Shown: positions 24,624 to 32,943 of the stretch, piece by piece
How positions within the stretch are numbered: position 1 is the stretch's first letter
Layout: each line of letters opens with the position of its first letter
Origin: Enterococcus sp. CSURQ0835
GTDB lineage: Bacteria > Bacillota > Bacilli > Lactobacillales > Enterococcaceae
Assembly (NCBI RefSeq): GCF_902706605.1
Contig: NZ_CACSLH010000001.1
Span: forward strand, 124,001 to 188,000
Direction: 5' to 3'
Length of the DNA stretch: 64,000 nucleotides
The notes under the pieces: generated by a model
Database searches by the model: none
What the model was told of the DNA's origin: nothing
What the model saw: the letters and a program-made list of their open reading frames with translations, nothing else
Made by a program: the position numbers and the translations under genes

Positions 24624-24747
24624 CCTTACCCCTCCTTTACTTTTCTTTACAAAAGATAGCATCAATTTTGTTTTAAGTCAAACTATTTCTTTACAAAAAT
24701 TTACTTTTTTATTATGCTTTATAAACAGTATGAAAGTTGGTGAAGTA
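24624..24747. promoter_or_regulatory. Divergent switch region with candidate operators
   Basis: TTCTTTACAAAA occurs at 24643-24654 and 24687-24698. CTTTACTTTTCTTTAC occurs at 24635-24650 and again at 24402-24417, just before the excisionase-like gene. The repeats sit where repressor operators are expected. Confidence 0.55.
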
Positions 24748-25572
24748 ATGAATGAAGTAGACAAAATTGCTGTTGGGAGACGCATTAAAGATATAAGGGT
24801 AGCTTTAGGTCTTAGTATGGAAGAGTTTGGGAAAAAGTTAGATACAAGTAAAGGTGCTGTAAATAATTGGGAAAAAGGGAAAAACCTCCCGAATACCTCT
24901 AGACTCTCTGCTATCTGCAATTTAGGCAATACTACGTTAGAAAAACTTTTGTACGGATCTCTTAGTGAATCATTAATTTTTCTTATGACATATGCTGAAA
25001 ATTATCCTGGAATATGGGATACTCCCTGGGTAGATTTTTTTAAAGAGAATGAAGGAAAAATGAATCATTTGTTTTTAGAAAATATGTATGACTATATAGC
25101 ATGGAAAAAAGTTATATCGACTTCATTTAAGTTTCCTTTACATTTATTTCAGAAAAAAAAGAGTGAATTATCAGATAGTGAAAAAATAGAAATCGATAAC
25201 TATCTAGAAAAAGTAGAAAACGAGAAAGACGGTCGTATTTTTAAATATGCTCTCGAATACAGTACAACTTCCAATATTAATCTTAGCGATAGACTAATGT
25301 TAATGGGTTCTTTAAGTATTGCTGCTAGACGTGTTGCTGAAGGCCACGAATTTAATGATGTTGGATTTGTTAAAAAAGCACTTGATGAAACCGAAAATTT
25401 ATATGGTGAGGTTGAAGGCTTCATTTACCTCTATGATTTTGATGATCAAGGTCGCAATAGAACTGATAAAATCAGTCATGAGATAGAGCAAAAAGTACTT
25501 CCTAGAATTTCAGAGCTAAAAGATTATTTTGAGAATCTACTTTCAAGCATAACAAAAGAAAGTGACCATTAA
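24748..25572 (+). CDS. CI-like repressor of the island
   Basis: 274 aa. XRE HTH at residues 5-62 (VGRRIKDIRVALGLSMEEFG, NNWEKGKNLPN), then a long helical C-terminal part without a LexA-type Ser/Lys peptidase signature that I can see. So it is unlikely to self-cleave in SOS; satellites are typically derepressed by a helper-phage protein binding such repressors. Start ATG 24748 behind GGTGAAG; an ATG six codons earlier is possible. Confidence 0.78.
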   Translation: MNEVDKIAVGRRIKDIRVALGLSMEEFGKKLDTSKGAVNNWEKGKNLPNTSRLSAICNLGNTTLEKLLYGSLSESLIFLMTYAENYPGIWDTPWVDFFKENEGKMNHLFLENMYDYIAWKKVISTSFKFPLHLFQKKKSELSDSEKIEIDNYLEKVENEKDGRIFKYALEYSTTSNINLSDRLMLMGSLSIAARRVAEGHEFNDVGFVKKALDETENLYGEVEGFIYLYDFDDQGRNRTDKISHEIEQKVLPRISELKDYFENLLSSITKESDH

Positions 25573-25659
25573 TTAGTTATACATTGGTAACTAAAAATAT
25601 TTTTATTTTCATCTATACCTTACCCCTAAGTCAATATCAGGCAAGAGAAAGGAGCCGCC

Positions 25660-26331
25660 ATGTTTGAAGATAAATACCAACTTAAAAGAGATGAAAGTAT
25701 CTTCCTAGCAAAGAAAACACTTGTGGAAAACATTTATAGCCAAGCCAAAATGGAAAATATCAATATCACATTTCCAGATACTAAAACGATCATTGATGGT
25801 ATGAGTGTTTCAGGTCTTAAAACAGATGATGTTCAAAAGGTCCTGAACCTGCGTAACGCTTGGCATTATGTACTTGAGGATGTTTCTGCATCGCTTGACC
25901 TTGAATATATTAAAACGATTCATTCGATGGTTGCTTATGGCGAATTGCCACAATCTATGCTTAATACGCTTAGAAATGGCGATGTCAGCATCGGGGGATC
26001 ATTCTACCAGCCCAAGGTACCGAATGAAGCGATGGCTAGTGAGCGGATCGAGAAGCTACTTAACAGCTCCAACTCTGCTACTGAAAAAGCGCTAGACTAC
26101 TTCTTATTCGCTTGTCGGTCTCAGCTATTTTGGGATGGTAACAAACGAACTGCTAGTATCGTTGCTAATAAGATCATGATCGAAGCTGGTGTTGGTGTGT
26201 TGATCGTAGAGGAGAAATACTTACGGCGTTTTAATAAGCTCATGATTGATTATTATGAGACTGCCGATAAATCCAAGATTAAGCCATTCCTATACAACAA
26301 CTGTATTTTCGGAATTGATTATAAGAAATAA
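25660..26331 (+). CDS. Fic/DOC-fold protein with altered active site
   Basis: 223 aa. Fic-fold signature at residues 154-163 reads SQLFWDGNKR, where active Fic enzymes have HPFxxGNxR: the catalytic His is Gln155. The upstream helix (IIDGMSVSGLKTDDV) resembles the Fic inhibitory motif with Asp for Glu. Fic enzymes transfer AMP or other groups to target proteins; loss of the His predicts no standard AMPylation. ATG behind GAAAGGAGCCGCC, between repressor and integrase. Common in mobile elements; role here unknown. Confidence 0.78.
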   Translation: MFEDKYQLKRDESIFLAKKTLVENIYSQAKMENINITFPDTKTIIDGMSVSGLKTDDVQKVLNLRNAWHYVLEDVSASLDLEYIKTIHSMVAYGELPQSMLNTLRNGDVSIGGSFYQPKVPNEAMASERIEKLLNSSNSATEKALDYFLFACRSQLFWDGNKRTASIVANKIMIEAGVGVLIVEEKYLRRFNKLMIDYYETADKSKIKPFLYNNCIFGIDYKK

Positions 26332-26378
26332 AACATCTCTATTTATCTACCTTGCCCCAGGTCAGATAGGAGAAAACA

Positions 26379-27557
26379 ATGTCAGGATATTTCAAGCAAT
26401 ATACAAAGAAAAACGGATCTAAAGCATGGATGTTCAATTCACTTTATTTAGGAGTGGATGCTTCCGGAAAAAAAGTCCGTGTTACTCGTCGTGGCTTCCC
26501 TACTCTAAAATCAGCAAAACTTGAAGCCACAAAGTTGAGAACTGAATTTAATAATGGAAAATACGACAAAAAAACTACTGAAAATACGTTTCAGGAGATC
26601 TACGAACTTTGGTTTGATAGTTATAAGAAAACAGTCAAGGAGTCTACTAGCATTGCAACTGAACGCTATATGACTCTACATGTCTTACCTACTTTTGGTA
26701 GTTATAAACTTAATCAGATTACTCCTAAAATGGCTCAACAAGCTGTTAATGAATGGGCAGATAAATTACAAGTCTATAAAGTAATCCTTCAATACGTTGT
26801 TAAGATCATGGATTTTGCTATTAATCTTGGACTAATTGAAGTAAATCCATTTGATAAAGTCATCCGGCCAAAAGTTAAAAAGACTCGTAAAGAAAAAGAA
26901 GTGAAGTTTTATACGGTTGAGGAAGTTCAAAAGGTTATGAAGGTTTTAGAGGATAGAGTATTTAATACGAATCAAGCGAACAAGCTTTATTACTTTTTTG
27001 CTTTGTTTGATCAAACATTTTACCGCTTGTTAGCCTTTAGCGGTTTGCGTGGTGGTGAAGCGCTGGCTTTGACGTGGAAAGATATTGATTTTGAAGAAAA
27101 GACTTTGACGGTCAATAAAAACCTCTCTCAAACTAAGAACGGCTTTATCGTTTCATCGCCAAAAACAAAAAGCTCGTACCGCACCATCTCGCTAGATGAT
27201 AAAACGATACGAACTTTAAAACGTTGGCAGCTAAAAGAAAAAGAACTTCTCTTTTCAAATCGAGTAAAAAACTGTCAGATAGTCTTTCCTGATTTAAATG
27301 GCCAACACTTAAACCGCCAAAATATTTATATGCGCTCACAACGAGTCGCAAAGTTTGCAAACCTACCTGATATTGGTACTCACGGCTGGCGGCATACTCA
27401 TGCGTCTATGTTATTTGAAGCTGGTGCAACTATGAAAGAAGCACAAGTTAGATTGGGCCATAGCTCCATTGAAATGACTATGAACATCTATACTCATGTT
27501 ACTAAAAAAGTGACGACTGAAACAGCTACTAAATTAGCAAAATTTGCCAATTTCTAA
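26379..27557 (+). CDS. int: Tyrosine recombinase (integrase) of the island
   Basis: 392 aa. N-terminal arm-binding domain (residues 3-60), core-binding SAM-like domain (60-165) and catalytic domain with the Arg in FSGLRGGEALAL, the H-x-x-R box in GTHGWRHTHASMLFEAGA, GHSSIEMTMNIYTH with the nucleophilic Tyr. ATG behind GATAGGAGAAAACA. Its gene ends 92 bp before the rpmA attachment site, the usual arrangement. Integration into a 3' gene end restores the target. Confidence 0.95.
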   Translation: MSGYFKQYTKKNGSKAWMFNSLYLGVDASGKKVRVTRRGFPTLKSAKLEATKLRTEFNNGKYDKKTTENTFQEIYELWFDSYKKTVKESTSIATERYMTLHVLPTFGSYKLNQITPKMAQQAVNEWADKLQVYKVILQYVVKIMDFAINLGLIEVNPFDKVIRPKVKKTRKEKEVKFYTVEEVQKVMKVLEDRVFNTNQANKLYYFFALFDQTFYRLLAFSGLRGGEALALTWKDIDFEEKTLTVNKNLSQTKNGFIVSSPKTKSSYRTISLDDKTIRTLKRWQLKEKELLFSNRVKNCQIVFPDLNGQHLNRQNIYMRSQRVAKFANLPDIGTHGWRHTHASMLFEAGATMKEAQVRLGHSSIEMTMNIYTHVTKKVTTETATKLAKFANF

Positions 27558-27561
27558 ACTT

Positions 27562-27583
27562 AGTGTAATCAAAAGTGTAATCA
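27562..27583. repeat. Integrase arm-site-like repeats, right end
   Basis: AGTGTAATCA at 27562-27571 and 27574-27583, matching the left-end pair. Located between int and the right attachment site. Confidence 0.65.
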
Positions 27584-27609
27584 ATTGTCTGTTCACCCAA
27601 ATAAAAAAA

Positions 27610-27640
27610 GCTAGAACCCTTGTCTGATAAGGATTCTAGC
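27610..27640 (-). terminator. Island-supplied terminator for rpmA
   Basis: GCTAGAAtCCTT/AAGGgTTCTAGC stem with T7 on the minus strand, 9 bp after the rpmA stop. Replaces the original terminator moved to 16430-16461. Confidence 0.8.
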
Positions 27641-27648
27641 ATGCTTTA

Positions 27649-27674
27649 TTAAGCTTCTTGAGCTACTGGGTAAA
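27649..27674. repeat. Right attachment site of the island, within rpmA
   Basis: 26 bp that form the last eight codons and stop of rpmA; the direct copy is at 16470-16495 with a single difference. Confidence 0.9.
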
Positions 27675-27942
27675 CAGACACTTGTTTTTTGTCGCGGCCT
27701 TTACGTTCGAAACGTACTACGCCGTCAACTTTTGCAAACAATGTATCATCGCCACCGATTCCAACGTTAACACCTGGATAGATTTTAGTCCCGCGTTGGC
27801 GATATAAAATCGAACCACCTGTAACTGTTTGGCCATCAGCACGTTTAGCACCTAGACGTTTTGATTCTGAATCACGACCATTGGAAGTCGAACCGCCACC
27901 TTTTTTGTGGGCGAATAATTGTAAGTTCATTTGCATCAACAT
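27649..27942 (-). CDS. rpmA: Ribosomal protein L27
   Basis: 97-aa large-subunit protein. The N-terminus [20 protein letters not shown] carries the Firmicutes extension cut between LQLF and AHKK by the Prp protease encoded just upstream. ATG behind AGGAGGTGCATACTC. Third gene of rplU-prp-rpmA. Its 3' end is the island's attachment site, and the reading frame is preserved (YPVAQEA). Confidence 0.97.
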   Translation of the reverse strand: MLMQMNLQLFAHKKGGGSTSNGRDSESKRLGAKRADGQTVTGGSILYRQRGTKIYPGVNVGIGGDDTLFAKVDGVVRFERKGRDKKQVSVYPVAQEA

Positions 27943-27955
27943 GAGTATGCACCTC

Positions 27956-28306
27956 CTATTGTTTAGTTTCAGTTTTAATTTGGACAAAATCCAAATATTC
28001 ATCTTCCACCGATTGAGCTGCTAACAATAAATGTTCCAGCAAAATCTGGCTGATGTTCATTTGCTCTTGGGTCATTTTGTCATGGACCGGTAATGCAACG
28101 TGCAGGTAACCACCTTGCGTTTCATTTGTCTCGATCACTGGGATCACACCTGCCAAAGCTTCTAAGCTATTGACAGTACTGATGGCTAATGTCGAAATCG
28201 CTGCACAGACGATATCACTACCGTAAGGACCCGAATCGGCATGACCAGTAAACGTGAAAGCTTTGATCTGACCGGAATGACTGCGTTTAAAAGTTCCTTG
28301 AATCAT
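27956..28306 (-). CDS. prp: Ribosomal-processing cysteine protease Prp
   Basis: 116 aa, DUF464 family. Cleaves the N-terminal extension of L27, an essential maturation step in Firmicutes. The catalytic pair is visible as His in [13 protein letters not shown] and Cys in [13 protein letters not shown]. Located between rplU and rpmA as usual. ATG start. Cytoplasmic. Confidence 0.94.
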   Translation of the reverse strand: MIQGTFKRSHSGQIKAFTFTGHADSGPYGSDIVCAAISTLAISTVNSLEALAGVIPVIETNETQGGYLHVALPVHDKMTQEQMNISQILLEHLLLAAQSVEDEYLDFVQIKTETKQ

Positions 28307-28324
28307 TTACGCACCTGCTTTTGA

Positions 28325-28633
28325 TTAAGCTTTGATTGCGTCGATCACAACTTTTGTATAAGGTTGACGATGACCTTGTTTGCGGTGTGAATGTTTTTTA
28401 GGTTTGTATTTGAATGTCACGACTTTCTTTTGTTTGCCGTGTTTTTCAACAGTACCTTCAACCGTTGCACCTTCGATAATTGGAGCTCCAACTTTCGTAG
28501 ATTCTCCGCCGACTAAAACGACTTGGTCAAAGACAACTTTTTCTCCAGCTGCTGCATCTAATTTTTCAATGTAGATTGCTTGGCCTTCTTCAACTTTGAT
28601 TTGTTTACCACCAGTTTTGATGATTGCGTACAT
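28325..28633 (-). CDS. rplU: Ribosomal protein L21
   Basis: 102-aa L21 with [20 protein letters not shown] at the start and [20 protein letters not shown] at the end, full length. ATG behind AAGGAGGTGCCACAAGC. First gene of the rplU-prp-rpmA operon, preceded by a candidate L21 leader. Confidence 0.97.
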   Translation of the reverse strand: MYAIIKTGGKQIKVEEGQAIYIEKLDAAAGEKVVFDQVVLVGGESTKVGAPIIEGATVEGTVEKHGKQKKVVTFKYKPKKHSHRKQGHRQPYTKVVIDAIKA

Positions 28634-28740
28634 GCTTGTGGCACCTCCTTATAATAGACTTAGACTCGCCATCCCAAGTGACGCCGCGCGTACTTAAGAC
28701 TTGTTCTGAGCGGTTGTAGCTGTGGGTTCCACAATTACAA
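28634..28740 (-). ncRNA. L21 leader (autoregulatory mRNA structure)
   Basis: The minus-strand leader contains ACCCACAGCTACAACCGCTC, GTACGCGCGGCGTCACTTGG and GATGGCGAG in the order seen in Firmicutes L21 leaders. It directly precedes rplU. Recognition by memory of the conserved segments, not by a covariance search. Confidence 0.68.
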
Positions 28741-28763
28741 CATTCATAGTTTACTAGAAAAAA

Positions 28764-28797
28764 GCCAGCGCGTCAATCGTTAATTTCGCGCTAGCTT
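28764..28797 (-). terminator. Terminator of the nucleoside hydrolase/ECF operon
   Basis: AAGCTAGCGCG ... CGCGCTGGCTT stem followed by T6 on the minus strand, just after the hydrolase stop. Confidence 0.8.
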
Positions 28798-28801
28798 ATT
28801 T

Positions 28802-29740
28802 TTACTTTGCCAATTGCTCATCTAACCGAGTCAATGCAGTTTTAAGTAATCGCACAAATTTTTCTCGTTGAACGGTTTGTAAGACGACGGTATTTTTAGG
28901 TTCCGGTGCAGTTAAACGAAAATCACCATAGGTCAATCCGCGAGCTGCTGTCTCATCGGTGATCACGTGGATATCAGCGGTGACGCCAGTAAAAATTTCA
29001 GGCGCTAATAAATAAGCCACCGCACACAAGTCGTGGATCGGTGAGTCGATGAACCCGAATTGACGACCTGATTGATTGTAAAAAGATAAAAGTTCATACG
29101 CTAACTGACTGGCAGGACCACGACCGTTCAATGTTTGAATCTCTTCGACAGTGATCGCCGCTTGTTCTGTTACATCTAGACCGGCCATAATGATCGGCAA
29201 ACCGGATTGAAAAACGATTTCAGCTGCTTCGGGATCGACAAAAATATTGAATTCAGCTAGCGGCGTTTGATTGCCGTGATGGATTCCGCCACCCATTAAC
29301 GAGATCGCGGCGATTTTTTCAACGGCAGCAGGATAATTTTTGATCAGTAGCGCAATGTTCGTCAAAGGACCTAATGCTACTAACGTCACTTGATCTGGTG
29401 CCGCCGCAATTTTTTGTGCAAGGAAAGCGACACCTGACTGCGAGCTGACGGGATAAGTTTCCCCAGAAAAATACGGACCGTCCATCCCGCTATCGCCATG
29501 AGCCTCAGGGGCCGTGCGCAATGGTTTGACTAGCGGCCCGGCTTGTCCTGCGGCTAAAGGAACTGTCGCGTTTAAAAACTGTAAAATGTTTTGTGCGTTG
29601 CGCGTCACTTTTTGCAATGTTTGATTGCCACCAATCGTCGTCACGCCTAATAGCTCTAATTCTTTTGGATGAGCTAAAGCTGTCATGATTGCCAGCGCAT
29701 CATCATGTCCAGGATCGCAATCGATCAAAATTTGTCTCAT
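28802..29740 (-). CDS. Inosine/uridine-preferring nucleoside hydrolase
   Basis: 312 aa of the IUNH family, splitting ribonucleosides to base and ribose in the cytoplasm. The Ca-binding Asp cluster DCDPGHDDALA is at residues 8-18, NIFVDPEAA lies mid-protein and a C-terminal DSPIHDLCAVAYLL supplies the last active-site residues. Its ATG overlaps the end of the ECF ATPase gene, so transport and cleavage are co-transcribed. Which base is preferred cannot be told. Confidence 0.9.
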   Translation of the reverse strand: MRQILIDCDPGHDDALAIMTALAHPKELELLGVTTIGGNQTLQKVTRNAQNILQFLNATVPLAAGQAGPLVKPLRTAPEAHGDSGMDGPYFSGETYPVSSQSGVAFLAQKIAAAPDQVTLVALGPLTNIALLIKNYPAAVEKIAAISLMGGGIHHGNQTPLAEFNIFVDPEAAEIVFQSGLPIIMAGLDVTEQAAITVEEIQTLNGRGPASQLAYELLSFYNQSGRQFGFIDSPIHDLCAVAYLLAPEIFTGVTADIHVITDETAARGLTYGDFRLTAPEPKNTVVLQTVQREKFVRLLKTALTRLDEQLAK

Positions 29741-30534
29741 CGGCCCACCTGCTTTCCTAATTCGTCCATCGTCAGCACATCGCGTAATCCCAGCGCTTTA
29801 GCCAACTGACAAATGTACGGCTGTTTCAATGCGCTAAAGGTCAATAATGCGTCATCCCAAAAAATTTTCCGCGGGGTCCCCACTTTGCGTAATTCTTTAT
29901 CCGCAAAGACCAATACTTTTTGAAACTCGTTGACGACAAATTCCATATCGTGGGTGATGGTGATCACCGCTTTGTTGCGTTTGACTAATTCCTGGATCAA
30001 ACGCCCCAATAATTCTGTCGACTCACGATCTTGCCCCGCGGTAGGTTCGTCTAAGATCACGACTTCCGGGTCCATTGCCATCACAGCTGCAATCGTGATA
30101 AATTTTCGTTTGGAATAAGGCAAGTTATACGGATGCTCAGCTAAGACTTCTGTCAAACCACAAAACGCGGCCGCATCTGCTACTCGTTTTGCTACGTCTT
30201 CAGCAGGCAGTTTTTGATTTTTAGGGCCAAACGCAATTTCTTTTTCAATCGTTTCTTGAAAAATCTGGTCATCAGGGTTTTGGAAAACATAGCCGACATG
30301 TTGGGCCATTTGAGCAGTCGTCAGTTGACTTGTTGTTTGCCCGGCAATCTTCACTTGCCCTTTCGTAGGTCGCAACAAACCGTTCATTAATTTGACCGTC
30401 GTCGTCTTGCCGGCGCCATTTTGCCCAATGATCGCCACGGCTTCACCTAATTCAAAACGCAATGATACATTTCGCGTCGCTTCAAAACCATTGGGGTAGC
30501 TGAAGCTAACGTCAAGCAATTCTAAATAGCTCAT
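29737..30534 (-). CDS. ECF transporter ATPase (EcfA-type), second
   Basis: 265-aa ABC ATPase. Walker A GQNGAGKTTTVK, Q-loop in GYVFQNPDDQIFQ, Walker B VVILDEPTAGQD. The signature is atypical: LPYSKRKFITIAA in place of LSGGQ, as in some ECF cores with one weak site. Overlaps both neighbours by 4 bp. Pairs with the next ATPase to energise the T and S components. Confidence 0.88.
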   Translation of the reverse strand: MSYLELLDVSFSYPNGFEATRNVSLRFELGEAVAIIGQNGAGKTTTVKLMNGLLRPTKGQVKIAGQTTSQLTTAQMAQHVGYVFQNPDDQIFQETIEKEIAFGPKNQKLPAEDVAKRVADAAAFCGLTEVLAEHPYNLPYSKRKFITIAAVMAMDPEVVILDEPTAGQDRESTELLGRLIQELVKRNKAVITITHDMEFVVNEFQKVLVFADKELRKVGTPRKIFWDDALLTFSALKQPYICQLAKALGLRDVLTMDELGKQVGR

Positions 30535-31370
30535 CGCGTGATCCCTCCTTTCAATTGTTGGATCGCTTCTTCTAACGTGATCGGGATCTGATTTGTTTGG
30601 TGCAGTTGGTTTAAGAAAAACAGCGCCATTTGAGGTAGTGCACCACCGTAAGTTAAAATCGTTGGATCGCTGAAAATTTGTTGGACCGGTCCTTTTTGAA
30701 CGACTTGTCCGTCAGCAAGTAAAATGATCTCATCACAATACTCCGCTAATAAATCAACTTTATGTTCGACAACGATGATCGTTTTGCCTTGTGATTTTAA
30801 AAGCTGAATGATTTGAAATACTTCTTCGGTACTTTGCGGATCTAGTTGCGAAGTCGGTTCATCTAAGATCACCACTTGCGGATCTAATGCTACGATCGAA
30901 GCCAGTGCGACACGTTGTTTTTGTCCGCCTGAAAGCTCGTATGGATTTTTCGTTTGAAGCGCTTCTAAGTGGAACAATTGCAATAGCTCAGTCACTTTTT
31001 TTTGCATGACTGCAGGCGCAACGCCGATATTTTCCATACCGTAGGCGATCTCTTCAGCCACACTATCTTTGACCCCTGAAATCTGCGTGAAAGGATTTTG
31101 TGAAGAGTAGCCGATTTCAGCTGCTAAAGCCCCGATATTATAGTCACTGACTGGTTTGCCTTGATACGTCACACTACCGGTCAACTCGCCAAAAAACAAT
31201 GCCGGGATAAAACCGCGGATGATATTGCACAACGTTGATTTACCGGCTTGGTTACTGCCGATCAAGCCGTATACTTTTCCAGCTTCAATTTGAAGTGATA
31301 CATCTTTGATCACGGGTTCCGTATCTAACGGGTACTGGTAAGTCACTTGTTTTAATTCAATCAAACTCAT
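30531..31370 (-). CDS. ECF transporter ATPase (EcfA-type), first
   Basis: 279-aa ABC ATPase with Walker A GSNQAGKSTLCN, canonical signature LSGGQKQRVALAS and Walker B VVILDEPTSQLD. Start ATG 31370 behind AGGAGGACCCAA; the frame is open further upstream inside the T gene. Heterodimer partner of the following ATPase. Confidence 0.9.
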   Translation of the reverse strand: MSLIELKQVTYQYPLDTEPVIKDVSLQIEAGKVYGLIGSNQAGKSTLCNIIRGFIPALFFGELTGSVTYQGKPVSDYNIGALAAEIGYSSQNPFTQISGVKDSVAEEIAYGMENIGVAPAVMQKKVTELLQLFHLEALQTKNPYELSGGQKQRVALASIVALDPQVVILDEPTSQLDPQSTEEVFQIIQLLKSQGKTIIVVEHKVDLLAEYCDEIILLADGQVVQKGPVQQIFSDPTILTYGGALPQMALFFLNQLHQTNQIPITLEEAIQQLKGGITR

Positions 31371-32104
31371 TTGGGTCCTCCTATAAAATACGCTACGAGA
31401 ATCATCACACAAACTAGTACGAGCAACCGATCAATCCCAGTTTTTTGAACCGAGTAATAAGAAGTTTTGCGGACTGGTGCAGAAAACCCTCGGGACTCTA
31501 AGGTCAACACCCGTTCATCAGTTTGCTGGATCGAAGTCAATACTAAGGGCCCCATCATCGGAATAAAAGCTTTCATTCGCGTCAAAACCGAGCCTTCCGT
31601 TTCGATCCCACGAGCTTTTTGCGCATCGGAGATCGTTTGGGAAAGTTTTGTCATCTGAGGTACCAATTGAATCGTTGCGGCGATCACAAACGTCACTTTT
31701 TTCGGAATGCGGGCCTTTTCCAATGCGGAAACGATATCTTTGACACTGGTGACTTGGAAAAACCAAATAATGATTGAACTGATGGCGATAATGCGAGAGC
31801 TCAACCCGATACTAGTAGCCAGCCCCAGCTTTGAATATCCGATGAACCACCAAATCATTTGGCTGTCTTCATTTCGCACGATAAACACTTGGACTAAAAA
31901 GATAAAAACGACGATGACAAAGATCGATTTGAAAAACGTTTTGTAAAAATTTCCCAGCGTGCCAGCTGCTAAACTCAACAACACTGCCGCTGCAAACAAA
32001 ATGACTTGTACAAGTGGTAAAGTCGAAAACATACTGATCAAAATGACCGTCAAAACAATCACCAATTTCGTGGAAGGATACCATTTCCCGATTGCACTAT
32101 GCAT
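31367..32104 (-). CDS. ECF transporter T component
   Basis: 245-aa membrane scaffold of an ECF importer with five to six helices and the two Ala-Arg-Gly-type coupling motifs (DAQKARGIETEG and TLESRGFSAP). Start ATG 32104 behind AGGAGGTGCTACGGC. Coupled by a 4-bp overlap to the ATPase gene. Confidence 0.87.
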   Translation of the reverse strand: MHSAIGKWYPSTKLVIVLTVILISMFSTLPLVQVILFAAAVLLSLAAGTLGNFYKTFFKSIFVIVVFIFLVQVFIVRNEDSQMIWWFIGYSKLGLATSIGLSSRIIAISSIIIWFFQVTSVKDIVSALEKARIPKKVTFVIAATIQLVPQMTKLSQTISDAQKARGIETEGSVLTRMKAFIPMMGPLVLTSIQQTDERVLTLESRGFSAPVRKTSYYSVQKTGIDRLLVLVCVMILVAYFIGGPK

Positions 32105-32705
32105 GCCGTAGCACCTCCTGTTTGATATAAGTCGCGCCATAATTCAATTTGACTAAAAACCGGGGCGGGATTCGTTTGACGACTAGGTAGCTGATCGCAA
32201 AATTCAAAACTGTATTGATCGACCCAGTGATGATATTCGTGGAAAAAACCGAATCCCACAGTTGTTGCCCAGCAGCTAAAAAGGCCGCTGTTACCAAATC
32301 CGTACCAGCACCAGTGATCCCGCCAAATAAAAAGACGGTCACTAAAGCCGCTGCTCCTGCTGAAACAACAGTCAAACACGCACAAGCGATCACGATCCCA
32401 ATCAAATTAGTAAAGAATTTAAACCGCGAAAAATATCCGGCCAACAAACCGATACTCATCGAAACTAGACCATATGGAATCGCCACTGGATTTAACATCC
32501 CATTGACGACATTACCTAAAAACCCCGTTACCAAACCGACCCATGGCCCGGCTACTAACGCGACTAAATACGTGCCGATCTGGTCGATAAACACCGGTAA
32601 TTTTAAAATCGTACATAATTGATAGCCCACCACGTTCAAAGACACTCCCACTGGGATCAACATCAACGCCTGCAAGCCAAAGTCATAACGTATTCCTCGT
32701 CTCAT
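32097..32705 (-). CDS. ECF transporter S (substrate-binding) component
   Basis: 202-aa protein with about six membrane helices (LVALVAGPWVGLVTGFLGNV, GLVSMSIGLLAGYFSRFKF). ATG 32705 behind TAGGAAACG. It overlaps the T gene. The co-transcribed nucleoside hydrolase makes a nucleoside the likely substrate; this is inference from context, as S components are poorly predicted by sequence. Confidence 0.82.
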   Translation of the reverse strand: MRRGIRYDFGLQALMLIPVGVSLNVVGYQLCTILKLPVFIDQIGTYLVALVAGPWVGLVTGFLGNVVNGMLNPVAIPYGLVSMSIGLLAGYFSRFKFFTNLIGIVIACACLTVVSAGAAALVTVFLFGGITGAGTDLVTAAFLAAGQQLWDSVFSTNIITGSINTVLNFAISYLVVKRIPPRFLVKLNYGATYIKQEVLRHA

Positions 32706-32914
32706 ATCGTTTCCTACTTTCATTCGTATTTTTTCAATTCCAACTCACGCGCAAGTTTTTGATTGAAAGAGTTTTCTTTCTGACACGCTCAGTATATTCA
32801 GAAAGCTTTTTTCGCGAAAGGTCATCTGTCCTCTTGGGTAAAAAAGCCGAACGTTTTTTTAGTTAGCTTTTCTATTGAAAAAAGCCACTATTATTCTAAT
32901 TTCCCGAAGACTAA
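32706..32914. other. Upstream region of the ECF operon
   Basis: About 240 bp without a gene. Contains an inverted repeat CTTTCTG ... CAGAAAG (about 32778-32805) that could be an operator or leader hairpin. No riboswitch recognised. Confidence 0.45.
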
Positions 32915-32940
32915 AAAAGACTGCCTCAGCAAAAGTGACA
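32915..32940 (-). terminator. Terminator of the Crp/Fnr gene
   Basis: AGACTG ... CAGTCT stem followed by a T-run on the minus strand, 4 bp after the gene's stop. Confidence 0.75.
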
Positions 32941-32943
32941 GTC

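Larger units (their letters stand above)
16470..27674. mobile_element. PICI-like integrated island in the 3' end of rpmA
   Basis: About 11.2 kb bounded by a 26-bp direct repeat (one mismatch) derived from the last codons of rpmA. Gene order from the right end: tyrosine integrase, Fic-like protein, CI-like repressor, then (minus strand) Cro-like, excisionase/AlpA-like, small ORFs, DnaD-type initiator, DnaC-type loader, HTH, XtrA-like, three sigma/ArpU-like regulators, TerS-like fragment, coiled-coil protein and an accessory operon. There are no capsid, tail, portal or lysis genes, which separates it from a prophage, and no conjugation genes. Size and content fit a phage-inducible chromosomal island of Gram-positive bacteria. 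Helper phage and mobility are untested. Confidence 0.85.

Noticed and set aside
16470-27674. Complete prophage or conjugative element
   Set aside because: No portal, capsid, tail, holin/lysin, relaxase or type IV secretion genes, and the size is too small.
32770-32806. Plus-strand terminator (CTTTCTG/CAGAAAG, T-run) upstream of the ECF operon
   Set aside because: No plus-strand gene precedes it; more likely an operator or leader hairpin of the minus-strand operon.
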